Of a DNA stretch of 64,000 bases, positions 10,614-18,081 are shown piece by piece. Within the stretch, counting starts at the first letter, position 1. Each line of letters opens with the position of its first letter. The position numbers and the translations under genes were made by a program. Source of the DNA: an uncultured Eubacteriales bacterium (GTDB lineage Bacteria > Bacillota > Clostridia > Oscillospirales > CAG-272); contig CAKRYT010000004.1 of assembly GCA_934432675.1 (NCBI GenBank), positions 62,001 through 126,000 of the forward strand, given 5' to 3'. A model generated the notes under the pieces. It was not told where the DNA came from, ran no database searches, and saw nothing but the letters and a program-made list of their open reading frames with translations.

Positions 10614-10642
10614 ATTATCGCACGTATTCACAATAATTGCAA
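10614..10642 (-). promoter_or_regulatory. Promoter of the giant LRR lipoprotein gene
   Basis: Minus-strand TTGCAA (10642-10637), 17-base spacer, GATAAT (10619-10614), about 30 bases before the start at 10583. The site lies inside the longer open frame, which argues for the downstream start. Confidence 0.65.
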
Positions 10643-10664
10643 GATTTTTTCTAAAATAATTCAA

Positions 10665-11706
10665 ATTTATCGAATATCACTCAAATTCCCCCGTTTCGCG
10701 CATCAATTTTGGTGTGATTTGCAACGGGCTCGGTCAAAATCGCACGTCCGCGGCGGCATTCCCTCCCGTTCCGGCAGGCGGGGCATGCCCTTCTCCCGTC
10801 CGGCCCCGCCGCGGCACCCGGTCTCGCGCCCCTTCGCGGGGCCGCAACTCACCGCCGAAACGTTCCCGTCGCGATACGATGCGTCCCGTCAAAACACCCC
10901 TCCGCGGCGCGGTGTGCCCTGTCGAAAACGCCGCCGCGTCACGATGCGTACCGACGGCGATGGCACAATGCGTACCGACGTCGCCGGCGGCGTCTTGCAG
11001 AAACCCATGCATGACTGCATATTTATTTATATGTGCGAATATTTATGCTGTCTCCCCTGAAAATGAAATATTGCTCTCCGCTGTTCTGCCGGGCGATGGA
11101 AACGGCAAGACGCGCCCGCCTAACTTGCAACTACCCCTGCGTCATTCCGAACCTGCGGGCGCGTATCACGTGTACCCCCGCCACATGGAGCATTTTACCC
11201 GTGTACGGCCATTACCAAGGGAAGTGCAACGCTTGAGGGGCGGGAGTCGGAGCCCTGCCCGCCCCCGCGGCGGAACGCGGTTTTCCCATATATAATATTA
11301 TAGATGGGTTTCCTCGTCGGCGCGATGCCCCCACTCTTGCCGCCGTATGCAACCGTGTGGTGCCGGAATTGCATTTTTGTTAAAATGCCGTCATTTTATG
11401 CCCTCGATGCCGCCGCCTCTTCCCGTCGCGATAATATCGGATCGGTGACGTTTTGCGGCCTTCGTTTTGCATAGCATCTGCATAATATAAAACCCCCGCA
11501 CCGCAGCTTTTGCGGTGCGGGGACGGGCGGAGGCGATTGCGGCGGCATCCTGCCGTAGGGAGCCGCGCGGAACGTTTGATTTACCTCGGTGAGGTCCGCC
11601 CTCCGGGCGGCCGGCTGCCGCACGGGGCGGTATCGTCCGGGTATCGCCGATTGATTGGTCGGGCACCCTGTCAATCAATGTCGGCGTCGTATCGCCGACG
11701 GTGCGG
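10665..11706. other. One-kilobase gene-poor intergenic region
   Basis: No convincing gene. A plus-strand frame at 10714-11295 translates into Arg/Pro-rich sequence without family features. Visible structures are a G-C hairpin (GGGGCGGG 11237-11244 with 11258-11265), a 5-bp hairpin followed by TTTT (11265-11284), an AT-rich patch TATAATATTATA near 11290-11302, and the terminator at 11494-11522. A short plus-strand RNA ending near 11284 is possible but has no recognised family. Confidence 0.5.
11490..11522 (-). terminator. Terminator downstream of the GNAT gene
   Basis: 12-bp perfect stem (11511-11522 with 11494-11505, loop of 5) followed on the minus strand by GTTTTATATT. It lies about 185 bases after the acetyltransferase stop codon. 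Confidence 0.7.
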
Positions 11707-12291
11707 TCAGCCGGCCGCAAAGGTCGGTGTCACCGCCGTATCACCGACGGTCCGGCGGGTGCCTTCGTCCGGGGATAACGCGCGATAATAGTACAGTGTC
11801 TCGCGGGTCGTGCCCAACTGCGCCGCAAAGGTGTCCTCTCGATGGTGGAGGGAGAAACCTGCCTTTTCCAGCACGCGGCGGGAGCCGACGTTGCTCGGAA
11901 AAATAACCCCCCACAGCCCTCGCAGTCCGAGGTCGCGCGCGGCGTGGGCGATGAGTGCCCCGAGCGCCTCGGTGGCAAACCCCCAGCCCCAATATGCTTT
12001 GCCGATCCAGTAGCCGACCTCTGCGTCACCCGGCTTTTTGCACTCGCTCCCCTCCAAGGACAGAATGAGCGCGCAGGACCCGATGATCTCCCCGCTCCCG
12101 CGGTTTACGATCGCGTACGTCTCGGGCTGAGAGAGCACATCGCGGATGACGGCGCGGCTGACCTCCACGCTCTCGTGTGGCGGGAAACCCGCCCCCGCAC
12201 CGATTTCCGGCACGCGGCAGAGACGATACAGCCGCCCGGCATCCTCCTCCCGCCAAGGGCGGAGGAGTAGTCTTTTCGTTTTGATTTCCAT
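11707..12291 (-). CDS. GNAT-family N-acetyltransferase (RimJ/RimL-like)
   Basis: 194 residues. Transfers an acetyl group from acetyl-CoA to an amine; the RimJ/RimL branch acts on ribosomal protein N-termini, but the substrate here cannot be told. It begins ETKRLLLR-like (KTKRLLLRPWREEDA), followed by EVGYWIGKAYWGWGFATEAL (strand 4 and acetyl-CoA loop, the Q/RxxGxG/A region being replaced by WGWGFA) and NVGSRRVLEKAGF near residues 135-147, the classic 'N-x-x-S-x-x-V-x-E-K-x-G-F' motif. The last ~20 residues (after YYYRALSPDE) are low complexity. Monocistronic, with a promoter at 12522-12550 and a ~230-base leader. Confidence 0.88.
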   Translation of the reverse strand: MEIKTKRLLLRPWREEDAGRLYRLCRVPEIGAGAGFPPHESVEVSRAVIRDVLSQPETYAIVNRGSGEIIGSCALILSLEGSECKKPGDAEVGYWIGKAYWGWGFATEALGALIAHAARDLGLRGLWGVIFPSNVGSRRVLEKAGFSLHHREDTFAAQLGTTRETLYYYRALSPDEGTRRTVGDTAVTPTFAAG

Positions 12292-12393
12292 ATCGGCGCG
12301 GTGCCCGGTTTTCCGGGCATCACGCGGTCACCTCCCGCCTGTATTCCGTTTTTTCGCCCGCCTGTTTCCGGGCACGTTCCCCGTCTCTTTTCC

Positions 12394-12441
12394 GGTCCGT
12401 TTCCCGATCTGCTTCCCGGTCTGCTTCCCGGTCTGCTTCCC
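12394..12441. repeat. Four-copy 12-bp tandem repeat
   Basis: Units GGTCCGTTTCCC, GATCTGCTTCCC, GGTCTGCTTCCC, GGTCTGCTTCCC, with degenerate copies on both sides. It lies in the 5' leader of the GNAT gene. Confidence 0.75.
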
Positions 12442-12521
12442 GTCCGTCTCCGGGTTTTCCGCCCGCCCGTTGCAGGCGCGCGCTCCGACCGCTTTCGGGT
12501 TTGTCACCTGTCTTTTCAGGC

Positions 12522-12550
12522 ATTATACCACAGGATGACCCGTGTGAGAA
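12522..12550 (-). promoter_or_regulatory. Promoter of the GNAT gene
   Basis: Minus-strand TTCTCA (12550-12545), 17-base spacer, perfect TATAAT (12527-12522). Confidence 0.5.
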
Positions 12551-12569
12551 GATGTTACGGAAAATTCAC

Positions 12570-12598
12570 TTGATAATTTTGCGCGTGCGTGTTACAAT
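12570..12598 (+). promoter_or_regulatory. Promoter of the FAD dehydrogenase-luxS-mtnN operon
   Basis: TTGATA (12570-12575), 17-base spacer, TACAAT (12593-12598), 80 bases before the start codon at 12678. Confidence 0.65.
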
Positions 12599-12677
12599 GG
12601 GATGTACTTTGCCGGGAGTGTGACTTCCGGTATTTGATTGTCACGGCGGGCACGCGCCCGCGGAAAAGAGGTCGTTG

Positions 12678-14090
12678 ATGAAATACGATGTTGTCATTGT
12701 AGGTGCCGGACCCGCCGGTATCTTCACCGCCATCGAACTGCTCCGTCTGGGCTCCAAGCAGTCGATTCTCATCGTCGAAAAGGGACAGCCGATCGAAAAA
12801 CGCCGTTGCCCGAAAAGCAAGACGAAAGAGTGCATGAACTGCAAACCCTTCTGCCATATTACCACCGGTTTTTCGGGTGCCGGTGCTTTCTCGGACGGCA
12901 AACTTTCGCTCTCCCCCGAGGTGGGCGGTGACCTGCCCTCCCTCATCGGTGAGGATCTTGCCGTCGAACTCATCGACTACGCCGACAAGATTTATCTGGA
13001 ATTCGGTGCGGACGAACACGTCGAGGGTGTCTCCGACCCCGATAAGGTCAAAGAGATCCGTAAACGCGCCATTCACGCGGGGCTGAAACTCGTCGATTGC
13101 CCCATCCGCCACCTCGGGACCGAGAAGGCGCAGGACATCTACCTTGCGATCGAGCATTATTTGCAGAATAACGGCGTGGACATGCTGTTCGGCTACGAGT
13201 GCGACGATCTGCTCCTGACCGGCAACGTCTGCCGCGGGGTCGTCGTCACGAACGGTAAGGACACGCAGGAAATCGAAGCGGGCGCGACCATTATCGCGAC
13301 GGGTCGCCGCGGTGCCGACTGGCTCGAAAAACTGTGTGCCGAATACGACGTCGCGCACCAGCCCGGCACGGTAGACATCGGCGTGCGCGTCGAGGTACGG
13401 AACGAAGTCATGGAGGAGGTCAACCGCGTGCTGTATGAGTCCAAACTCATCGGCTACCCCCGCCCGTTCAAAAACAAGGTGCGTACCTTCTGCCAGAATC
13501 CCGGCGGCTTTGTCAGTCAGGAAAACTACGATAACAACCTCGCCGTCGTCAACGGCCACTCCTACAAGGACATCAAGAGCGGGAATACCAACGTGTCGAT
13601 CCTCTGCTCCCACAATTTCTCCTACCCTTTCAACCAGCCGATTGCCTACGCCCAGAAGGTCGGGGAACTGACCAACATGCTCGGCGCGGGTCACATCCTG
13701 GTACAGCGGTTCGGCGATATTCTGGACGGTAAGCGCACCTGGCCGAAGGAACTCTCGCAGTCCAACGTCCGCCCGACGCTGCCCGACGCCGTCGCGGGTG
13801 ACATCACCGCCGCGATGCCTTACCGCGCCATGACCAACATCATCAACTTCATCCAGTCGGTCGATATCGTCGTCCCCGGCTTTGCATCCACCGAGACGCT
13901 CCTTTACTCCCCCGAACTCAAATTCTACTCCAACCGTGTCAAGATGGACGCCAACCTGGAAACCAACGTCCGCGGCCTCCATTGCCTCGGCGACTCGTCC
14001 GGGTGGACGCGCGGCCTCATGATGGCGTCCGTCATGGGCGTGCTCATGGGCAGAAAACTCCGCGAAAAAGAACTTGCCAAAGAGGCATAA
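12678..14090 (+). CDS. FAD-dependent dehydrogenase of the COG2509 family
   Basis: 470 residues. N-terminal Rossmann FAD site VVIVGAGPAGIFTAIEL (residues ~4-20), then the hallmarks of the 'uncharacterised FAD-dependent dehydrogenase' family: a cysteine-containing stretch RRCPKSKTKECMNCKPFCHI (~45-62) and GFSGAGAFSDGKLSLSPEVGG (~66-86). GATIIATGRRGADW is the second FAD-contact motif, and the C-terminal GLHCLGDSSGWTRGLMMASVMG closes the FAD domain. Length is normal for the family. The substrate is unknown. The conserved cysteines suggest a redox or metal role, which is inference. The start is ATG 12678 with AGAGG upstream. The stop is only 3 bases before luxS, so the three genes are very likely co-transcribed. 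Confidence 0.88.
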   Translation: MKYDVVIVGAGPAGIFTAIELLRLGSKQSILIVEKGQPIEKRRCPKSKTKECMNCKPFCHITTGFSGAGAFSDGKLSLSPEVGGDLPSLIGEDLAVELIDYADKIYLEFGADEHVEGVSDPDKVKEIRKRAIHAGLKLVDCPIRHLGTEKAQDIYLAIEHYLQNNGVDMLFGYECDDLLLTGNVCRGVVVTNGKDTQEIEAGATIIATGRRGADWLEKLCAEYDVAHQPGTVDIGVRVEVRNEVMEEVNRVLYESKLIGYPRPFKNKVRTFCQNPGGFVSQENYDNNLAVVNGHSYKDIKSGNTNVSILCSHNFSYPFNQPIAYAQKVGELTNMLGAGHILVQRFGDILDGKRTWPKELSQSNVRPTLPDAVAGDITAAMPYRAMTNIINFIQSVDIVVPGFASTETLLYSPELKFYSNRVKMDANLETNVRGLHCLGDSSGWTRGLMMASVMGVLMGRKLREKELAKEA

Positions 14091-14093
14091 CGC

Positions 14094-14567
14094 ATGCGGA
14101 CGATTGCCAGTTTCTCGGTCGACCACGACCTCATTGTCCCCGGGATGTACGTCTCGCGCGTGGACGGTGACGTCGTGACCTACGACCTCCGCACCCGCCG
14201 ACCGAATGCGGGCGACTATATGTCCAACCTCACCATGCACTCGGTCGAGCATGTCCTCGCGACGCTCCTGCGTAACAGCCCCCGCGGAGAGGAGGTCGTC
14301 TACTTCGGACCGATGGGCTGTCGCACCGGGTTCTACCTGCTCGTGCGCGACACCCTGTCGCCGGAGGAGGTCTATCGCCTGCTGGTCGATACCCTCCGTG
14401 CAGTGCCGGGTGTCACGGAAATGTTCGGTGCACGGCGCAGGATGTGCGGCAACTATCGCGGGCTCAGCCTCGCCGCCGCCAAGGAGGAGTGCGCCGCATA
14501 CCTCGACGCATTGCTCGCGCGCGGCGCACACTTTGATTATCCCACCCGAGGGGAGGAGACACCATGA
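14094..14567 (+). CDS. luxS: S-ribosylhomocysteine lyase LuxS
   Basis: 157 residues, full length for LuxS. Cleaves S-ribosylhomocysteine to homocysteine and DPD, the precursor of autoinducer-2; cytoplasmic. The metal site is visible as MHSVEH (His49, Glu52, His53) and Cys118 in RRMCGNYRG; the catalytic cysteine is Cys76 in FGPMGCRTGFYL. In many LuxS proteins the third-site motif reads ECGNYxxH; here it is MCGNYRGL, so the Glu and the later His are replaced, while the metal-binding Cys remains. The 3' end overlaps mtnN by 4 bases (ATGA), which joins the two consecutive steps of the activated methyl cycle. Confidence 0.95.
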   Translation: MRTIASFSVDHDLIVPGMYVSRVDGDVVTYDLRTRRPNAGDYMSNLTMHSVEHVLATLLRNSPRGEEVVYFGPMGCRTGFYLLVRDTLSPEEVYRLLVDTLRAVPGVTEMFGARRRMCGNYRGLSLAAAKEECAAYLDALLARGAHFDYPTRGEETP

Positions 14568-15262
14568 CCGGCCTTATCGGTGCCACGGAGGGAGAGATCA
14601 GACACCTCGTCGCGGCACTCGCGGATGCAAAAACCGAAACACACCTCGGCATGACCTTTTATACCGGTACCCTCGTCGGAGAGCCGGTCGTGATCACCCG
14701 CGCCGGCGTCGGGAAAGTCAACGCCGCCCTCGCGGCAGGCACTATGTCGCTCCTCTACCACCCTGACCGACTCATCAATACCGGTGTCGCGGGCGCGCTC
14801 GCGGAAGACCTCAGGCAGGGCGACGTAGTAATCGCCACCTCGCTCGTGGAATACGATATGGACACCACTCCCCTCGGTGAGCCGCGGGGACTGCTTTCCG
14901 TCGGCGGCAAAGAACTGGTCGAACTCCCGACCGATGCGGATATGGCTGCGGCACTGACCCGCGCCGCCGGGGCGTGCGGAGAAACGCCCCACCTCGGCAT
15001 GATTGCGACGGGCGACCGTTTCGTCGCCGGGGCAGACGCGAAAGCGGCGATCCTCCGGGACTTTCCCGCCCTCGCCTGCGAGATGGAGGGCGCGGCGATT
15101 GCCCACGCGGCGTATGCGGCGGGCACGCCCGTCGCGGTCCTGCGCGTCATTTCCGACAGTGCGGACGGCTCGGCGCAACTGGACTACCCCACCTTTGCGG
15201 GGATTGCGGCGGAGAAATGCCAGCGCGTCGTCTGTACCTGTCTCGCCTCCCTGCACGGATAA
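14564..15262 (+). CDS. mtnN: 5'-methylthioadenosine/S-adenosylhomocysteine nucleosidase
   Basis: 232 residues. Removes adenine from SAH and methylthioadenosine; its product S-ribosylhomocysteine is the substrate of LuxS encoded just upstream. Recognised by GLIGATEGEIRHL at the N-terminus, GVGKVNAALAAG (phosphorylase-fold loop), INTGVAGAL, ACEMEGAAIAHAAY (catalytic Glu and ribose-binding EMEG) and VLRVISDSADG (catalytic Asp). Starts at an ATGA overlap with luxS, so translational coupling is likely. Followed about 110 bases later by a strong terminator. Confidence 0.95.
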   Translation: MTGLIGATEGEIRHLVAALADAKTETHLGMTFYTGTLVGEPVVITRAGVGKVNAALAAGTMSLLYHPDRLINTGVAGALAEDLRQGDVVIATSLVEYDMDTTPLGEPRGLLSVGGKELVELPTDADMAAALTRAAGACGETPHLGMIATGDRFVAGADAKAAILRDFPALACEMEGAAIAHAAYAAGTPVAVLRVISDSADGSAQLDYPTFAGIAAEKCQRVVCTCLASLHG

Positions 15263-15376
15263 GGAAGCACACTTTACGCACCACCTGTCAAACGCATGGT
15301 GCGCGCGCCCGTGGCGCACGATACACGCCGACGTCAAACGCGCAACGTAACGGCCGTGCGGCAAAAGAGGCAGTGA

Positions 15377-15414
15377 CGGGGCGGAGCCTTTTTTACAGGC
15401 TCCGCCCCGTTTTT
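15377..15414 (+). terminator. Terminator of the luxS-mtnN operon
   Basis: 13-bp stem (15377-15389 with 15397-15409), 7-base loop, then TTTTT. It sits immediately before the stop of the convergent metallopeptidase gene and may serve both directions. Confidence 0.88.
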
Positions 15415-15416
15415 AT

Positions 15417-16133
15417 CTATCGATTATCGGCGGAAAACAATTCCTCAAACGGACAGGCAGGGAACGCTTTCCGCACCCTCTCCGTTTCCCGCCGGGCGGG
15501 GTAAGCACTGTCGAGCCGCCGATAGAACGCCGTGCCGTGCCCCGCCACCCACAGATGGGTGAGCTCGTGTGCGAGCACCAGGTCGAGGCATTCGGGCGGA
15601 TACCACGCGAGCGTGAGATTCAGCCGTATGGCACCCGTCGCGGGTGTGCAACTCCCCCAGCGGGAGCGCATGAGACGCAGGCTCACGCGGCCCGGCTCCT
15701 TCCCCACCGTCGCCGTAACGGTCGGCAACCGCTCCTCCACCCGTCGGGAGAGTGCCTCCGCATAAAAGCGCAACAGCAATGACCGTCGCGCGGCAAAGGG
15801 GGCTTTTTCGCCACCGTCGAGGGAGAGACGGAGCCGATCCCCCTCCCGCCGCGCGGCGGCACGCCCGTGACGGTCCTCGAAACAGAGCGTCAGCCCTTCA
15901 CCGAAAAGATATACGTGCGCCCCCGACGCCAGCATCAGCCGTTTTCCTGCGCTCTCGTGCGCGGCGGCGACGTGGGTGCGTATCCAGTCGGCGCGCTCCG
16001 AGAGGAGCCGCTCGATGGCCCCGTCGGAGGTGCCGCGCGGTGCCGTCACGACCACCTCGCCGCCGGGATAGACGCGCAGATAGGTGTGTCGGATATTCTT
16101 TCGTATCACACGGACGTTTTCGATCGGTTTCAT
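15417..16133 (-). CDS. YgjP-like M48-type zinc metallopeptidase (COG1451)
   Basis: 238 residues. Zinc motif HELTH (His189-His193) in the context LVLAHELTHLWVAGHGTAFY, preceded by RWGSCTPATGAIRLNLTLAWYP, the signature of the YgjP/WSS1-like DUF45 family. The N-terminal half begins VIRKNIRHTYLRVYPGGEVVVTAPRG, also typical. Cytoplasmic, no signal peptide. The cellular substrate is unknown. Monocistronic with its own promoter, convergent with mtnN. Confidence 0.88.
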   Translation of the reverse strand: MKPIENVRVIRKNIRHTYLRVYPGGEVVVTAPRGTSDGAIERLLSERADWIRTHVAAAHESAGKRLMLASGAHVYLFGEGLTLCFEDRHGRAAARREGDRLRLSLDGGEKAPFAARRSLLLRFYAEALSRRVEERLPTVTATVGKEPGRVSLRLMRSRWGSCTPATGAIRLNLTLAWYPPECLDLVLAHELTHLWVAGHGTAFYRRLDSAYPARRETERVRKAFPACPFEELFSADNR

Positions 16134-16179
16134 TTTTGTCGCTCCCTCACCGATGGCGGGCAGACCCGCAGGATACTTT

Positions 16180-16209
16180 ATTGTAGCACAAACCGCCGCC
16201 TGCGTGCAA
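16180..16209 (-). promoter_or_regulatory. Promoter of the YgjP-like gene
   Basis: Minus-strand TTGCAC (16209-16204), 18-base spacer, TACAAT (16185-16180). Confidence 0.5.
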
Positions 16210-16237
16210 TGTTCGCCCGATATTCACATTTTACGGC

Positions 16238-16266
16238 TTGCACCGAAGAGCACCTTGTGCTACAAT
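16238..16266 (+). promoter_or_regulatory. Promoter of the phosphoglycolate phosphatase gene
   Basis: TTGCAC (16238-16243), 17-base spacer, TACAAT (16261-16266), 30 bases before the start codon; back to back with the YgjP promoter. Confidence 0.6.
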
Positions 16267-16295
16267 GAACGCAAATACAGCAAAAAGAGGCAATC

Positions 16296-16943
16296 ATGAA
16301 ATACAAGGCAGTCATATTTGATTTGGACGGCACCCTGCTCAATACGATTGAGGATCTCAAAAACGCCGCCAACTACGCCCTCACGGCGTTCGGCTACCCC
16401 GCCCGCACGACGGAGGAGATGAAACACTTTGCCGGCAGGGGCGTGCGCTATATGATGGCGCAGGCACTCCCCGAGGGAGAGGCAAACCCGCAGTTCGAGG
16501 AGGTCTTCGACTGTTTCCGCCCCTACTACGAGGCACACTGCCAGGATCTCACCACCCCCTATCCCGGAATCGGAGAACTGCTGGCGCGGCTGCGCCGCGC
16601 GGGTTGCAAGACCGCCGTCGTCACCAACAAGCTGCAATCTGCCGCGGATGAGCTCATCCATGATCTGTTCCCGGACATCCCGCTCGTCGTCGGAGACAGC
16701 CCCGCCGTCAGACGTAAGCCCGCGCCCGACGGCGTTTGGCTCGCGCTCGAAAAGCTCGGTGTCGACCGCGCGGATGCCGCCTACGTCGGCGACAGCAACA
16801 TTGACTATGAGACGGCGAAGAACGCCGCTCTCCCCTGCCTCTCCGTCCTCTGGGGCTTCCGCACCCGCGAGGAGCTCGTCGCCTGCGGTGCCGACACCTT
16901 CTTTGAGACGCCGGAAGAACTCGCCGACTACCTCCTCGCCTGA
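16296..16943 (+). CDS. gph: Phosphoglycolate phosphatase-like HAD hydrolase
   Basis: 215 residues. HAD superfamily, subfamily with an alpha-helical cap. Motif I FDLDGTLL (nucleophile Asp9, general acid Asp11), motif II VVTNK (~Thr108), motif III Lys in RRKPAPDG, motif IV YVGDSNIDYETA. PGIGELLARLRRAG before motif II is typical of Gph, PpaX and related enzymes. Dephosphorylates phosphoglycolate or a similar small phosphoester; the exact substrate is not decided by sequence, and PpaX-like pyrophosphatase is an alternative. Single gene between its promoter and a bidirectional terminator. Confidence 0.85.
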   Translation: MKYKAVIFDLDGTLLNTIEDLKNAANYALTAFGYPARTTEEMKHFAGRGVRYMMAQALPEGEANPQFEEVFDCFRPYYEAHCQDLTTPYPGIGELLARLRRAGCKTAVVTNKLQSAADELIHDLFPDIPLVVGDSPAVRRKPAPDGVWLALEKLGVDRADAAYVGDSNIDYETAKNAALPCLSVLWGFRTREELVACGADTFFETPEELADYLLA

Positions 16944-16972
16944 CCCGACAATCCACCCATCAAAATAAACCG

Positions 16973-17009
16973 CCCGGCGGCTCGACTTTGAGCCGCCGGG
17001 TTTGTTCGT
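16973..17009. terminator. Bidirectional terminator between gph and the HTH gene
   Basis: 11-bp stem (16973-16983 with 16990-17000, 6-base loop). On the plus strand TTTGTTCGTT follows; on the minus strand GGTTTATTTT. Confidence 0.85.
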
Positions 17010-17034
17010 TGTACAATTGAAACTGCACAAACGA

Positions 17035-17259
17035 TTATTTTCCCTCTCCCGCATCGTCATCGTCCGGCACATACGCAAGAATGTCCTCCGGGCGACAGTC
17101 AAGAATTCTACAAAGGTCATTTAGCGTCACCGTCGTAATCGCCTGATTATGTTTCAGCCGATTGATAAGTCCTCGACTCACACCGTGATATGTGATAAGC
17201 CGGTAGGTACTAATCCCGCGCTTGCGCATGGTTTCATAAAGAGGCGTGTAGACAATCAT
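17035..17259 (-). CDS. Small Cro/CI-type helix-turn-helix regulator
   Basis: 74 residues, almost entirely a single HTH_26/XRE-type DNA-binding domain: STYRLITYHGVSRGLINRLK (helix 2-turn-helix 3), then TVTLNDLCRILDCRPEDILAYV. An acidic tail DDDDAGEGK follows. The usual first line for the family, 'YxPLxxTMxxKGIS', is present. Divergent from the small lipoprotein gene, with ~145 bases between the starts containing both promoters, so it may control that gene as well as itself (inference). Confidence 0.85.
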   Translation of the reverse strand: MIVYTPLYETMRKRGISTYRLITYHGVSRGLINRLKHNQAITTVTLNDLCRILDCRPEDILAYVPDDDDAGEGK

Positions 17260-17292
17260 TTGGCGTTACTCCGATATTAATATGGCATTTTT

Positions 17293-17320
17293 ATTATAAA
17301 CAATGCTCAAATATTGAAAA
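17293..17320 (-). promoter_or_regulatory. Promoter of the HTH regulator gene
   Basis: Minus-strand perfect TATAAT (17298-17293), with a weak TTTTCA (17320-17315) 16 bases upstream. The GGAG ribosome site lies 9 bases before the ATG at 17259. Confidence 0.5.
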
Positions 17321-17332
17321 ATTCCTTATAAC

Positions 17333-17361
17333 TTGACAATTGCCAATATAATGAGTATAAT
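17333..17361 (+). promoter_or_regulatory. Consensus sigma-A promoter of the small lipoprotein gene
   Basis: TTGACA (17333-17338), exactly 17 bases, TATAAT (17356-17361). Fully consensus, so the gene is expected to be strong unless repressed. Confidence 0.85.
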
Positions 17362-17404
17362 TTTATATGATCAATATATAGACCATTGTTTTGAGTGCAA
17401 TATT

Positions 17405-17725
17405 ATGTCAATCAAAAAATACTTTATCAGTTTATTAATCGTTCTCCTGCTCGTCTCTATGTTCTGCCCCCTTTTGGTTTCCTGTTCGTCATGCGGCGGT
17501 TCCGTTACCTACGTCACCTCGCCCCGGGAGTATCAAGGCGACGACACCACGCGTGGCACCGACACCCCCGAGTATTACGTCGGCAACATTTCCAGCAAGG
17601 TCTTTCACCGCCCCGACTGCAACCGTATCCCCCTGATGAACCCCGGGAACAAGGTCACGCTCCACGGTACACGAGACAACGCCCTTGCGCGCGGCTATAC
17701 CCCGTGCGGCATCTGCACTCCTTGA
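17405..17725 (+). CDS. Small lipoprotein with an Ada-type Cys/His metal-binding domain
   Basis: 106 residues. The start at 17405 is chosen because the longer frame begins inside the promoter. N-terminal signal KKYFISLLIVLLLVSMFCPL ending in lipobox LLVSC, then a short polar linker. The C-terminal ~48 residues YYVGNISSKVFHRPDC...GNKVTLHG...ALARGYTPCGICTP follow the pattern YVGNxxSKxFHxxDCxxxxxM...A...GYxPCxxCxP. This pattern is known from the Ada metal-binding domain and from the C-termini of secreted thermonuclease and ComEC-like proteins; the conserved Cys/His set probably binds one zinc. No nuclease domain is attached here. Function unknown. Confidence 0.82.
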   Translation: MSIKKYFISLLIVLLLVSMFCPLLVSCSSCGGSVTYVTSPREYQGDDTTRGTDTPEYYVGNISSKVFHRPDCNRIPLMNPGNKVTLHGTRDNALARGYTPCGICTP

Positions 17726-17817
17726 AGTGAATCGACAAGGACAGTGCAGCATCGGCGTCCACATTTTTCAGTTCTTTGTTTCACAAAATCCGTTACGGAT
17801 TTGGCAGGCTCCATCTT

Positions 17818-17866
17818 GCGGGGTCAGGCGTTTATGTACGCCTGACCCCGCTTGTCGTTTTTTGTG
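17818..17866 (+). terminator. Terminator downstream of the small lipoprotein gene
   Basis: 13-bp perfect stem (17818-17830 with 17839-17851), 8-base loop, followed by TTGTCGTTTTTTG. Confidence 0.8.
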
Positions 17867-18017
17867 TGACCGGCGCGACAACGGAGACTCTCGCCCGGCG
17901 GGCGGTCAGAGGCCCCCCGATGCGTGTTCCGCCATCCGCCGGATGGTTTTTAGCGGTAGCCGCACCGGTCACTTGCATTTCTCTTGCAGCTTTTTTCCGA
18001 AAAAAACAAAAAAAGAC

Positions 18018-18046
18018 TTTACAAATGGCCTTTGTCAAGATATAAT
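18018..18046 (+). promoter_or_regulatory. Promoter of the perR operon
   Basis: TTTACA (18018-18023), 17-base spacer, perfect TATAAT (18041-18046). Confidence 0.8.
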
Positions 18047-18050
18047 ATCT

Positions 18051-18063
18051 ATTGATAATCAAT
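18051..18063 (+). promoter_or_regulatory. PerR/Fur-type operator at the perR transcription start
   Basis: Perfect palindrome ATTGAT-A-ATCAAT containing the TGATAATCA core of Fur-family boxes. It overlaps the expected transcription start just after the -10 box, so binding would block the operon (autoregulation, inferred). Confidence 0.65.
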
Positions 18064-18081
18064 CCTATTAACGGAGCCATT

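Larger units (their letters stand above)
12292..12677. other. Divergent intergenic region with a 12-bp tandem repeat
   Basis: Between divergently transcribed genes. It contains the minus-strand promoter of the GNAT gene, the plus-strand promoter of the FAD dehydrogenase, and in the GNAT leader four head-to-tail 12-mers (12394-12441). No gene is supported. Confidence 0.6.
17726..18081. other. Intergenic region before perR
   Basis: Holds the terminator of the small lipoprotein gene (17818-17866), then a GC-rich stretch without a gene, then the perR promoter and operator. Short frames here are not supported. Confidence 0.6.

Noticed and set aside
10714..11295. Possible 193-codon gene in the gap
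   Set aside because: Arg/Pro/Ala-rich translation without domain features, no ribosome site and no codon bias like the neighbours.
12320..12523. Small minus-strand frame encoding Arg-Glu-Ala-Asp repeats
   Set aside because: It begins inside the -10 box of the GNAT promoter, so it would not be transcribed; the repeats are a by-product of the 12-bp tandem repeat.
12555..14531. 658-codon minus-strand frame opposite the FAD dehydrogenase and luxS
   Set aside because: Antisense shadow: both plus-strand genes are clearly recognisable, while this translation shows no family.
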